From contig JAEXXM010000028.1 of NCBI GenBank assembly GCA_023405815.1, forward strand, positions 1-34,177: DNA of 34,177 nucleotides, in the 5' to 3' direction. Position numbers and translations under genes: made by a program. Source of the DNA: Pseudomonadota bacterium. GTDB taxonomy: Bacteria > Pseudomonadota > Alphaproteobacteria > Rhizobiales > Hyphomicrobiaceae. The notes under the pieces are model-generated. The model had not been told where the DNA came from. It searched no databases and saw only the letters and a list, made by a program, of their open reading frames with translations. Below, piece by piece: positions 1 through 6,898 of the stretch; position 1 is the stretch's first letter; every line of letters begins with the position of its first letter.

Positions 1-1123
1 GGCCTACCGAGGCGATCTGCGGGCGGCTGTACGTGCAGCCGGGGATGCGCAGCTTGTCGAGCCCATGCGCGTCGAGGCCCTTGATGGCCTCGACGCAGAT
101 GACGCCCTCGTGCTCGGCCTTGTGCGCCAGCATCGGCGCCCCGGCGACATCGCCGATGGCATAGATCCCCGGAACGTTGGTGCGCCCGAGACCGTCGGCG
201 ACGACAAGTCCTTTGTCGGTCTTCACCCCGAGCGCCTCTAGGCCTAGCCCCTCGATGTTGCCGGTGACGCCGACGGCCGATATCAGCCGCTCCGCAGTGA
301 CCTCCTCGCGCTTCCCGTCGCGGGCCACGATGCTTGCGGTGATCTTGTCCTTGCCGCGCTTCACGTCCGCCACCTTGGCGTCCGTGACGATGCGCATGCC
401 GTCCTTCTCGAACGCCTTGCGCGCCAGCGCGGCGATCTCTGCATCCTCGGCCGGGAGAATCTGCTCCAGCACCTCCACCACCGTCACCTCGGCACCGAGC
501 GTGCGATAGAACGAAGCGAACTCGATTCCGATGGCGCCCGAGCCGGCGACCAGCAGCGAGCGTGGCAGCGCCGGCGGCAGCATGGCCTCGAAATAGGTCC
601 AGATCCGATCCCCGTCTGGCTCCAGCCCGGGCAGCGTGCGCGGGCGCGCACCGGTCGCGACGATGATATGCGCCGCCCTGTAGCGGCCGGGTCCACGCGC
701 ATCCTTCGGCGCCTCCGGGTTCGGCCGCACATCGGACGCAGGCGCTGCGACCTCGATCTCTCCGCCGCCGCGCAGCTTTGCGCTGCCCCAGATCACGTCG
801 ACGCCGTTCTTCTTCAGGAGGAAGCCGACGCCGGTGTTCAACTCGCGCGCCACCGACCGCGAGCGCGCGACCATGGCCTCGATGTCGATCTTCGGCTTGC
901 CGGCGCGCACGCCGAAGCTTTCACCTTCACCGACGAGGTGGACGATCTCGGCAGAGCGCAACAGAGCTTTCGTCGGGATGCAGCCCCAGTTGAGGCAGAT
1001 GCCTCCGAGATGCGCGCGCTCGATAACGGCCGTGCGCAAGCCGAGCTGCGCCGCGCGTATCGCGGCGACGTAGCCTCCAGGCCCAGCCCCAATCACGATG
1101 ACGTCGTAGTCCCCGGAGCTCAT
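1..1123 (-). CDS. lpdA: Dihydrolipoyl dehydrogenase (E3), 3' end cut by window edge
   Basis: FAD flavoprotein that reoxidises dihydrolipoyl groups of the pyruvate dehydrogenase complex with NAD+. The N-terminus MSSGDYDVIVIGAGPGGY is the FAD dinucleotide-binding fold (GxGxxG at residues 12-17). The redox disulfide is visible as GGICLNWGCIPTKALL with Cys43 and Cys48. The second nucleotide-binding loop is VAGSGAIGIEF, followed by the YAIGDVAGAPMLAHKA segment that binds the FAD ribityl chain. There is no N-terminal lipoyl domain, which some bacterial E3 proteins have. About 374 codons are inside the window; the family is usually about 465 residues, so the C-terminal dimerisation domain with the catalytic His-Glu pair lies outside. 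ATG is at 1123. It lies downstream of pdhA, pdhB and pdhC on the same strand but is separated from pdhC by two lipoprotein genes and a terminator, so it probably has its own promoter or depends on read-through. Confidence 0.95.
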   Translation of the reverse strand, partial: MSSGDYDVIVIGAGPGGYVAAIRAAQLGLRTAVIERAHLGGICLNWGCIPTKALLRSAEIVHLVGEGESFGVRAGKPKIDIEAMVARSRSVARELNTGVGFLLKKNGVDVIWGSAKLRGGGEIEVAAPASDVRPNPEAPKDARGPGRYRAAHIIVATGARPRTLPGLEPDGDRIWTYFEAMLPPALPRSLLVAGSGAIGIEFASFYRTLGAEVTVVEVLEQILPAEDAEIAALARKAFEKDGMRIVTDAKVADVKRGKDKITASIVARDGKREEVTAERLISAVGVTGNIEGLGLEALGVKTDKGLVVADGLGRTNVPGIYAIGDVAGAPMLAHKAEHEGVICVEAIKGLDAHGLDKLRIPGCTYSRPQIASVG

Positions 1124-1139
1124 GGCCTCGGTCCCCGTG

Positions 1140-1172
1140 AAAAAAAGCCCCGGTGTCCGTCGACGCCGAGGC
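1140..1172 (-). terminator. Rho-independent terminator after the first lipoprotein gene
   Basis: Read on the minus strand, a 7-bp stem (GCCTCGG pairing with CCGGGGC, one G-U pair) with a 12-nt loop is followed directly by seven Ts (plus-strand A run at 1140-1146). It lies 37 nt beyond the stop codon of the lipoprotein gene at 1209-1526 and 16 nt before the lpdA start, so it should separate the lipoprotein transcript from lpdA. Confidence 0.65.
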
Positions 1173-1208
1173 CTTGAGATCAAACTCAGTCTCCGTCGCG
1201 GCGGAGGA

Positions 1209-1526
1209 TCATACGTGGCAGCGCGCGCCGAGGTACTTGTCGAGCAATTGATTGTAGAGATCGGCCTTTGCCTTCTGCGCGGCGGGAAGCTTCTGACCGG
1301 AGTTCTGCCGCTCGACCAGCGACGGCACACCCTCCTTGTCGAGCTTGTTGAGATTGGAGCGGATCGATTGGCACGTCTCGCCGCCGCTCAGGGCCTGCGG
1401 ACCTGGATCGCCGCTGCCGGTCCCGGTATTGCCGGCGCATCCCGCCAGCAGCACCGAAGCGGCAACTGCAACTGTCCCACCCAGAATATTCGCGCGCCGA
1501 CGGCTGACTGACACCGTGTCCTCCAT
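1209..1526 (-). CDS. Small lipoprotein of unknown function (tandem paralog A)
   Basis: A 105-residue protein with a lipoprotein signal: basic N-terminus, hydrophobic stretch and lipobox LLAGC with Cys30 as the lipidation site. The mature part is short and hydrophilic and carries two further cysteines, Cys52 and Cys103, which could form a disulfide in the periplasm. The neighbouring gene at 1667-2230 encodes a related lipoprotein with its two cysteines at the same 51-residue spacing and an EG pair 13 residues after the first Cys in both. ATG at 1526 is used here. A GTG four codons downstream (1514) has a better Shine-Dalgarno (GGAGG with 5-nt spacing) and may be the true start; the signal peptide would stay intact. 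No known domain is recognised; the function is unknown. Confidence 0.75.
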   Translation of the reverse strand: MEDTVSVSRRRANILGGTVAVAASVLLAGCAGNTGTGSGDPGPQALSGGETCQSIRSNLNKLDKEGVPSLVERQNSGQKLPAAQKAKADLYNQLLDKYLGARCHV

Positions 1527-1606
1527 CCCAATTGGAAGCCAGGGCGTTTTTCACCACACGCGCTAAGGGCGTGCAACCCTTCTTGATGGAATGTGCAGAA
1601 ATCACT

Positions 1607-1644
1607 CAGGCGCCGCCGCATCTGGATGACACAGCAGGCGCCTG
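1607..1644 (-). terminator. Inverted repeat between the two lipoprotein genes, possible terminator
   Basis: CAGGCGCC (1607-1614) and GGCGCCTG (1637-1644) form a perfect 8-bp stem with a 22-nt loop, 23 nt beyond the stop codon of the second lipoprotein gene on the minus strand. No clear T run follows, so termination is only suggested; it may instead stabilise the mRNA 3' end. Confidence 0.35.
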
Positions 1645-1666
1645 AAACACCGTCAAACTCGCGCGA

Positions 1667-2230
1667 TTATGGGTTCGGAACCCCGAGGCCGTCGCTCGCC
1701 GGCGCGGCTGAGGCCGTGCTGGTGGAGGTGGTTGTGCTGGTCGACGAGCCGGTGGTCTCCTGCGGTGCCATGGCAGAGGCAACCGGCTTCTGCGTCGGCG
1801 CCGGCGGCTTTGCCTTGGCGGCGGCGGTCTTGGCCGGAGCCGCGGCAGGCGTCGTCGCCCCCGTCGTCACTGGTTCGATCGGCGCCGTCGCGGCAACGCG
1901 CGGCGGATAGTCAGAGCACTTCGACTGGAACTCGGTGTTGGCCTTGTTGAGTTCGTCGGCTTTGGTGATGTCCGTCGCCTTCAGCTTGTATTTCTTGGCC
2001 GCAGCCTTGGCGACCTTGTCGGATATGCCCTCGCTGTTGAGAGCTTCGATCTGCGACACGAGGGTGTTGCACAGGGCCTGCTTCGACTTCTCAGCCTGCT
2101 CGTTGGCCGCCTGCTTCTGCGGATCGATGGAGCCTGTGTTGAATGCCGAGTTGAGACCGCCTTCCGCGCATCCTGAAAGCAGGAGCGCGATGGCTGCCGT
2201 CGCGTATATGGCGTTTGAGCGCGCCGTCAT
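1667..2230 (-). CDS. Lipoprotein of unknown function with Pro/Ala/Thr-rich tail (tandem paralog B)
   Basis: A 187-residue protein with signal MTARSNAIYATAAIALLLSGC; Cys21 follows the lipobox LLSG. Residues 40-107 are charged and probably helical, with Cys54 and Cys105 matching the cysteine pair of the downstream paralog (same 51-residue spacing, EG pair conserved). From about residue 110 the chain becomes low-complexity, rich in Ala, Pro, Thr and Ser (for example STSTTTSTSTAS), typical of a flexible extension in the periplasm or cell wall. The start ATG at 2230 has a GGAG Shine-Dalgarno. A 235-nt non-coding stretch separates it from pdhC and probably holds its promoter, but no convincing hexamers were seen. 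The function is unknown; the resemblance to the neighbour suggests duplication. Confidence 0.75.
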   Translation of the reverse strand: MTARSNAIYATAAIALLLSGCAEGGLNSAFNTGSIDPQKQAANEQAEKSKQALCNTLVSQIEALNSEGISDKVAKAAAKKYKLKATDITKADELNKANTEFQSKCSDYPPRVAATAPIEPVTTGATTPAAAPAKTAAAKAKPPAPTQKPVASAMAPQETTGSSTSTTTSTSTASAAPASDGLGVPNP

Positions 2231-2465
2231 TGGGATTACTCCAAGGGCTAGAGTCGGTCAGGTACGCCCACGCTGGTTTCCCGCTTCTAGTCTTGCCCTG
2301 GGCCATCGGCAAGCAAGTGCCCTATTCTTATGCTTTTCCGTGCCCCTTGGGAGGCGCTTAGTTGGGGAAAGATCGCACTCCGTGCTCCCCGCGCCACAGC
2401 CACAGAGGCTTGGTAACCATGTTGAACAAGCAACCGAATCGCGCGCCGAACGGGAGCCATGCCGC

Positions 2466-3410
2466 TCAAACCAGCATGCGGACTGGGTCCTCGATGAAGG
2501 CGCGGAACGCTGCTAGCAGCCCAGCCCCGGTTGCGCCGTCGACCACCCGGTGATCGCACGAGAGTGTCACATTCATCACGGTGGCCGCCGCAAGGGCATC
2601 GCCCGAGACCACAGGCCGGCGGTCAGCCGCGCCGACGGCAAGGATGGTGGCGTGGGGCGGATTGATGACGGCATCGAAATTCTTGATCCCATACATCCCG
2701 AGGTTCGAGATCGACGTCGTGCCTCCCTGGTACTCGTGCGGAGCCAGCCGGCGCTTGCGCGCGCGTTCGGCGAGGTCGCGCATCTCGTTGGAAATTTCCG
2801 ACAGCGACTTCAGCTCCGCTTGCCGGATGACCGGCGTGAACAGGCCACCCTCCACGGCGACGGCAACGCCGACGTCGGAATACCTGTGGCGCAGCATGCC
2901 GGCTTCCGTCCACGTCGCATTCGCCGCCGGCACCTGCTGCAGCGCCAGCGCCATCGCCTTGATGATGAAGTCGTTGACCGACAGCTTGTAGGCGCGCGGG
3001 CCGTCCGTGGGCGAAGCCGCATTCATCCTCTCGCGCGCATGCATCAGCTCGTCGATGCGGCAGTCGATCGACAGGTAGTAGTGCGGGATGGTCTGCTTGG
3101 CGAGGGTGAGGCGCTCGGCGATGACGCGGCGCATCTTGTCGTGCGGAACGAGCTCATAGCTCCCCTTGTCATAGAGGGCCAGGATCTTGTCGTCGGCCAG
3201 CGGCGCGGGCGCAGGTGCAGTCGCCACCTCACGATTCGTTGCCCCGCGCGCGGCGACTGCGCCCGATGCCATCGCGGCCGCAACGTCTCGCTTGATGATG
3301 CGGCCGTGCGGACCCGAGCCGGCGAGAGCATCAAGCGCCAGCCCTGCCTCTTTGGCGAGCCGCCGCGCGAGAGGCGAGATACGGATGCGTTCCTGTGTGG
3401 TGGCGGCCAT
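2466..3410 (-). CDS. pdhC: Pyruvate dehydrogenase E2, dihydrolipoamide acetyltransferase lacking a lipoyl domain
   Basis: Transfers the acetyl group from a lipoyl arm to CoA and forms the core of the pyruvate dehydrogenase complex. Residues 8-44 are the peripheral subunit-binding domain (ISPLARRLAKEAGL ... GPHGRIIKRDV), followed by an Ala/Pro linker (about 45-72) and the catalytic domain ending with the active-site motif DHRVVDG (His287, Asp291). Length is 314 residues, against roughly 420-450 for E2 proteins with one lipoyl domain: the usual N-terminal lipoyl domain is missing. This is not a missed start, because the pdhB stop codon is only 13 nt upstream of the ATG at 3410, which has a GGGGAG Shine-Dalgarno. 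The lipoyl group must come from the domain fused to E1 beta (next gene) or from a protein elsewhere. The gene is the third of pdhA-pdhB-pdhC on one strand. Confidence 0.93.
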   Translation of the reverse strand: MAATTQERIRISPLARRLAKEAGLALDALAGSGPHGRIIKRDVAAAMASGAVAARGATNREVATAPAPAPLADDKILALYDKGSYELVPHDKMRRVIAERLTLAKQTIPHYYLSIDCRIDELMHARERMNAASPTDGPRAYKLSVNDFIIKAMALALQQVPAANATWTEAGMLRHRYSDVGVAVAVEGGLFTPVIRQAELKSLSEISNEMRDLAERARKRRLAPHEYQGGTTSISNLGMYGIKNFDAVINPPHATILAVGAADRRPVVSGDALAAATVMNVTLSCDHRVVDGATGAGLLAAFRAFIEDPVRMLV

Positions 3411-3423
3411 GCATCTCCCCGCG

Positions 3424-4818
3424 TTATGAGATGTACATCACCCGTTTGACGGCCGCGACGACTTGGTCGACCGACGGCAGCGCCAGCTTTTCGAGATTCG
3501 CAGCATACGGCATCGGCACGTCGGCGCCTGAAACCTTCGCCGGCGGCGCATCGAGGTCGTCGAAAGCCTGCATCGCCACCTGCGCACAGATCTCCGACCC
3601 GACCGAGCACACGGGCCATGCCTCCTCGACCGTGACGAGGCGGTTGGTCTTCTTCACCGAGGCAAGGATCGTCGGAAGGTCGAGCGGGCGCAGCGTCCTG
3701 AGGTCGATGACCTCGACATCGATGCCTTCCTTGGCAAGACGCTCGGCAGCCTCGAGCGCGTAGACCATGCCGCGTGCGAACGAGACAACTGTTGCATCCT
3801 TGCCGGCACGCGCGATGCGCGCCTTGCCGATGGGGATGAGGAAATCGTCGCCCTTCGGCACCGCGCCGTGCGTGCCGTAAAGGAGTTCGTTCTCGAGAAA
3901 GACCACGGGGTTCGGATCGCGGATCGCCGATTTGAGCAGGCCCTTGGCGTCCGCCGGCGTCGACGGTGCAACGACCTTGAGGCCCGGCACGTGCGCATAC
4001 CACGCTGAATAGCACTGGCTGTGCTGCGCGGCGACCCGCGCCGCGGCGCCGTTGGGGCCGCGGAAAACGATCGGCACCCGCACCAGCCCGCCCGACATGT
4101 AGTGCGTCTTGCCGGCGGAGTTGACGATCTGGTCGATCGCCTGCATGGCGAAGTTCCACGTCATGAACTCGACGATCGGCTTCAGGCCCGCAAATGCCGC
4201 GCCGACACCAACGCCTGCAAACCCCTGCTCGGTGATCGGCGTGTCGATGACGCGCTTCTCGCCGAACTCTTCCAGCAGCCCCTGGCTCACCTTGTAGGCA
4301 CCTTGGTACTGCGCCACCTCCTCGCCCATGAGGAGCACGTCCTTGTCGCGGCGCATCTCCTCGGCCATGGCATCGCGCAGCGCTTCGCGCATCGTCTGGT
4401 TGACCGTCTCCGTGCCGGGCGCGATCTCCGGCTCCGCTGAGGGCGGCTCGTAGCTGAGTTTCGATTCTCCGCGCGGCTCTTGCGCCTTCGGCACCTCCAT
4501 CTGATCCGTCAGCTCGTTCACCGCGACAGACTTTGCAGCTTCGGCCTTTGGCGCTGCCGGAGCTTTGGCCGGGGCCTCGTCCTGGCCCTCGATGACCGCG
4601 ATGGGTGTGTTGACCTTGACGTTCTCGGTGCCGGCGGGAACGAGGATCTTGGCGAGCCGCCCCTCATCGACCGCCTCGACCTCCATCGTCGCCTTGTCGG
4701 TCTCGATCTCGGCGATGACGTCGCCCGACTTCACCTCCTGGCCCTCTTTGACGAGCCATTTGGTGAGCGTGCCCTCCTCCATGGTGGGCGACAACGCGGG
4801 CATCAGCACTTCAGGCAT
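3424..4818 (-). CDS. pdhB: Pyruvate dehydrogenase E1 component beta subunit with N-terminal lipoyl domain
   Basis: The beta half of the E1 heterotetramer that decarboxylates pyruvate and acetylates lipoyl groups. Residues 1-80 form a complete lipoyl domain (MPEVLMPALSPTMEEG start, lipoylation site ETDKATMEVEA with Lys42). An Ala/Pro/Lys linker follows, and from about residue 120 the E1 beta fold with MGEEVAQYQGAYKVSQGL and ITEQGFAGVGVGAAFAG. A lipoyl domain on E1 beta is known in alphaproteobacteria such as Zymomonas and Sinorhizobium; here it appears to be the only lipoyl domain in the operon because the adjacent E2 lacks one. ATG at 4818 was chosen over an in-frame ATG at 4845 because it has a GGAGGG Shine-Dalgarno and matches the normal lipoyl N-terminus. 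The 464-residue product fits the family. The gap to pdhA is widened to 462 nt by the inserted nuclease element. Confidence 0.95.
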   Translation of the reverse strand: MPEVLMPALSPTMEEGTLTKWLVKEGQEVKSGDVIAEIETDKATMEVEAVDEGRLAKILVPAGTENVKVNTPIAVIEGQDEAPAKAPAAPKAEAAKSVAVNELTDQMEVPKAQEPRGESKLSYEPPSAEPEIAPGTETVNQTMREALRDAMAEEMRRDKDVLLMGEEVAQYQGAYKVSQGLLEEFGEKRVIDTPITEQGFAGVGVGAAFAGLKPIVEFMTWNFAMQAIDQIVNSAGKTHYMSGGLVRVPIVFRGPNGAAARVAAQHSQCYSAWYAHVPGLKVVAPSTPADAKGLLKSAIRDPNPVVFLENELLYGTHGAVPKGDDFLIPIGKARIARAGKDATVVSFARGMVYALEAAERLAKEGIDVEVIDLRTLRPLDLPTILASVKKTNRLVTVEEAWPVCSVGSEICAQVAMQAFDDLDAPPAKVSGADVPMPYAANLEKLALPSVDQVVAAVKRVMYIS

Positions 4819-4846
4819 AGTCCCTCCGCGATGCCGGCCAAGCATG

Positions 4847-4876
4847 TGTCATCCCGGGGCTTGTCCCCCGGATCCA
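4847..4876 (+). repeat. Left terminal REP-like half of the GIY-YIG element
   Basis: It starts TGTCATCCCGGGG and ends CCGGATCCA. It can fold into a hairpin with an ATCCCGGGG-type stem and the loop CTTGT, with one stem mismatch. It is the inverted counterpart of 5241-5270 with a single mismatch, and belongs to the GGGG-stem subtype also seen as the right halves of the pairs at 6960-6988 and 18519-18547. Confidence 0.85.
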
Positions 4877-4906
4877 TGTCTCCGCATAATCGACCCCGAA
4901 GATCGA

Positions 4907-5275
4907 GTGCATCGCGTGCACAGCTATTGGGTCTATATCCCGGCCAGCAAGCCGAGGGGGACGCTCTACATCGGCGTCACCAACAGCCTCATTCGCCGCG
5001 TCGAAGAGCATGTCAAAGGCCAGGTGCCGGGTTTCACTCGGCGATACCGAATTCGCACGCTCGTGTGGTTCCAAGAATTCTCGGACGTCAATGACGCGAT
5101 CCAGCACGAAAAGACCATGAAGGAATGGCCACGCGCCTGGAAGATCAACCTGATCGAACGAATGAACCTTCACTGGGGCGACCTCTATCCTTCGCTTCCT
5201 GGCGTGAAACCAATTCCCGCGGATTGGTTCTGCCGATCGCTGGATCCCGGGGACAAGCCCCGGGATGACAAATAA
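4907..5275 (+). CDS. GIY-YIG nuclease family protein (small, single-domain)
   Basis: A 122-residue single-domain GIY-YIG protein of the kind common as stand-alone genes in alphaproteobacteria. The signature is VYI (residues 9-11) followed by LYIGVTNSLIRR (YIG at 21-23, conserved Arg 30-31), and the metal-binding Glu is in HEKTMKEW (Glu68). The tail WKINLIERMNLHWGDLY is typical of this subfamily. The start is uncertain: GTG at 4907 places the VYI strand at the usual distance from the N-terminus; GTG 4916 is an alternative; ATG 4844 is in frame but would translate through the left repeat. The last 11 residues (LDPGDKPRDDK) are encoded by the right repeat, with the stop TAA just outside it. The gene is on the strand opposite to the pdh operon it interrupts. 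Its cellular role is not known; it may act on the flanking palindromes. Confidence 0.85.
   Translation: MHRVHSYWVYIPASKPRGTLYIGVTNSLIRRVEEHVKGQVPGFTRRYRIRTLVWFQEFSDVNDAIQHEKTMKEWPRAWKINLIERMNLHWGDLYPSLPGVKPIPADWFCRSLDPGDKPRDDK
5241..5270 (-). repeat. Right terminal REP-like half of the GIY-YIG element
   Basis: TGGATCCCGGGGACAAGCCC and onward to GATGACA. It is a near-perfect inverted copy of 4847-4876 and itself a hairpin (ATCCCGGGG stem, ACAAG loop). It also encodes the C-terminus of the GIY-YIG protein and ends 10 nt before the pdhA stop codon, so it may affect the pdhA mRNA 3' region. Confidence 0.85.
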
Positions 5276-5280
5276 ATCCC

Positions 5281-6315
5281 TCAGACGAGAACTTCAGTGG
5301 CGAGCTCGCTCGCGTCGGGCTCGGGATCGGAAAGCGCGAACTCGGCGGCTGCGTTCACTTCATCTCGTACCTGCTTGTCGATCCCCTTCAGCTCGTCGTC
5401 GCCGACGCCATCCTCGAGCAGCAGCTTGCGCACGTGCTCGATCGCATCGTGCGTCTCGCGCACCTGCTGCACCTCCTCGCGCGTGCGATATTTGGCCGGG
5501 TCCGACATCGAATGCCCGCGGTAGCGATAGGTCAGCATCTCGAGGATCATCGGTCCATTGCCCGAGCGCGCACGCGCGATGGCCCGCGCACCCGCAGCAC
5601 GCACGGCCTCGACGTCCATCCCGTCCACCTGCTCGCCGGGAATATCGAACGACAGCCCGCGCTGGCACAGATTGGTGGTCGACGATGCACGCTCGATCGA
5701 CGTGCCCATCGCATACTTGTTGTTCTCGATGATGAACACGACGGGAAGCTTCCACAGCTCCGCCATGTTGAACGCCTCGTAGACCTGGCCCTGATTGGCG
5801 GCGCCGTCGCCGAAGTAGGTAAGGCACACCCGATCGTTGCCGCGATACTTGTTGGCGAACGCGAGGCCCGCGCCCAGCGGCACGCAGGCGCCGACGATGC
5901 CGTGGCCGCCGTAGAAGTGCTTCTCCGGCGAGAACATGTGCATCGACCCGCCCTTGCCCTTGGAGCAGCCGTGCCGACGCCCCGTCAGCTCGGCCATGAC
6001 GCTTCTAGCGTCCATGCCGACCGCCAGCGTATGCCCGTGGTCGCGATAGGCGGTGATCACCTGATCGCCGGGCTCGAGCGCCATCTGCATGCCGATGACG
6101 ACCGCTTCCTGTCCGATGTAGAGGTGGCAGAAGCCGCCGATGTGGCCCATTCCGTAGAGCTGGCCGGCTTTCTCCTCGAACCGCCGGATCAGCAGCATGC
6201 GCCGATAGGCATCGAGCCGCTCGGCGCGCGAGAATGGCGCGATCGCCGGGTGCTTCTGCCCGTTGGTGCTGGCACGCTTCGAGGAGGAAGCGCGGGAGGA
6301 CTTTTCCGAGGCCAT
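5281..6315 (-). CDS. pdhA: Pyruvate dehydrogenase E1 component alpha subunit
   Basis: The thiamine-diphosphate-binding half of E1, acting with PdhB to decarboxylate pyruvate. The TPP/Mg motif is complete: GDGAANQG at 169-176 and ENNKYAMGT with Asn199. Other family landmarks are RRFEEKAGQLYG, GGFCHLYIGQEA, SMHMF and the loop TYRYRGHSMSDPAKYR. The length of 344 residues is normal. The first 20 or so residues are Ser/Lys/Arg-rich and probably disordered. ATG at 6315 has an AGGGGA Shine-Dalgarno. It is the first gene of the pdhA-pdhB-pdhC series, 161 nt downstream of ftsB; a 16-bp perfect palindrome lies in that gap. The stop codon is 10 nt from the inserted repeat-bounded nuclease element. Confidence 0.96.
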   Translation of the reverse strand: MASEKSSRASSSKRASTNGQKHPAIAPFSRAERLDAYRRMLLIRRFEEKAGQLYGMGHIGGFCHLYIGQEAVVIGMQMALEPGDQVITAYRDHGHTLAVGMDARSVMAELTGRRHGCSKGKGGSMHMFSPEKHFYGGHGIVGACVPLGAGLAFANKYRGNDRVCLTYFGDGAANQGQVYEAFNMAELWKLPVVFIIENNKYAMGTSIERASSTTNLCQRGLSFDIPGEQVDGMDVEAVRAAGARAIARARSGNGPMILEMLTYRYRGHSMSDPAKYRTREEVQQVRETHDAIEHVRKLLLEDGVGDDELKGIDKQVRDEVNAAAEFALSDPEPDASELATEVLV

Positions 6316-6430
6316 GAGATTCCCCTGGCGCCGCGACGAGGGGTCGTCGTTCGAGTCGGAGCCTACAAGAGGGCGCCGACGATGGCCAGAAGTGCCAGCG
6401 TCTCCAGACCCATTTCAATCATGCAAATTT

Positions 6431-6446
6431 CGCATCGATCGATGCG
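6431..6446. promoter_or_regulatory. 16-bp perfect palindrome upstream of pdhA
   Basis: CGCATCGATCGATGCG is a perfect palindrome 116 nt before the pdhA start in the only sizeable gap between ftsB and pdhA. Its position and symmetry fit a dimeric regulator site for the pdh operon, but no known operator is recognised and no clear promoter hexamers were identified beside it. Confidence 0.3.
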
Positions 6447-6476
6447 TGGGGCGCAACAAGGGGAGCGCTCGCGCCG

Positions 6477-6815
6477 TCACGGACGCGTCACGACCAGATC
6501 GTCGGGGTGCACGAAGCCCAAGACCTCGCGCGAGATTTCCTCGACGAGATCGGGATCGGGTTTTTCGGAGGAGAGCAGAGCGACGTCGCGCTCCAGCTTG
6601 GCGCGCACGGCCTCGAGGCTTTTGATCTCGAACTCCAACAGGGCTGACCGTTCGATCAGCCTGGATCGCGCCTCGAAGCCGTGCCTGCCATTGATTGCAT
6701 GATGGACAAAGTAGGCCGTCAAACCCAGGCAGAGAAGCAACACCGTCGCCTGCCTTGGCCTCGAGCGTCGATCATGTGTTTTTGGCTGACGCAGCACTGG
6801 GGTTACGCTGCACAA
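6477..6815 (-). CDS. ftsB: Septum formation initiator, FtsB/DivIC family
   Basis: A small bitopic membrane protein of the divisome, expected to partner FtsL and FtsQ. It has a short basic cytoplasmic N-terminus, one transmembrane helix (about residues 23-39, ATVLLLCLGLTAYFVHHA), then a coiled-coil with heptad-like spacing (RSRLIERSALLEFEIKSLEAVRAKLE pattern) and the conserved end segment DPDLVEEISREVLGFVHPDDLVV. Placement between eno and pdhA is the usual alphaproteobacterial context. No in-frame ATG precedes the membrane helix; the start is TTG at 6815 or GTG at 6797, neither with a good Shine-Dalgarno, so the exact N-terminus is uncertain. At up to 112 residues it is normal for the family. 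Confidence 0.85.
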   Translation of the reverse strand: MCSVTPVLRQPKTHDRRSRPRQATVLLLCLGLTAYFVHHAINGRHGFEARSRLIERSALLEFEIKSLEAVRAKLERDVALLSSEKPDPDLVEEISREVLGFVHPDDLVVTRP

Positions 6816-6898
6816 GATTGGTGGACACCGTCCTTATCCCACAGGCTGCTTAATGGCTGGTAAAGCCGTGTCTCGCTCGCACTCACACACTCGCCAAC

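Larger units (their letters stand above)
4847..5270 (+). mobile_element. REP-bounded element carrying a GIY-YIG nuclease gene
   Basis: A 424-bp segment whose two ends are 30-bp inverted repeats matching at 29 of 30 positions. It contains one gene, a GIY-YIG nuclease, and lies between pdhA and pdhB, which would otherwise be about 40 nt apart. Both ends are variants of the palindromic half-units found as inverted pairs at 6899-6988 and 18458-18547. No clear target-site duplication is visible (left flank AAGCATG, right flank AATAAAT). Mobility is inference: what is seen is insertion-like placement inside an operon and ends shared with dispersed repeats. Confidence 0.6.

Noticed and set aside
4847..5270. 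Homing endonuclease in an intron or intein
   Set aside because: The gene is between two intact genes, not within one, and no intron or intein features are visible.
4844..5275. Longer GIY-YIG protein from ATG 4844 through the left repeat
   Set aside because: It lacks a Shine-Dalgarno and would add about 21 repeat-encoded residues before the normal VYI strand.
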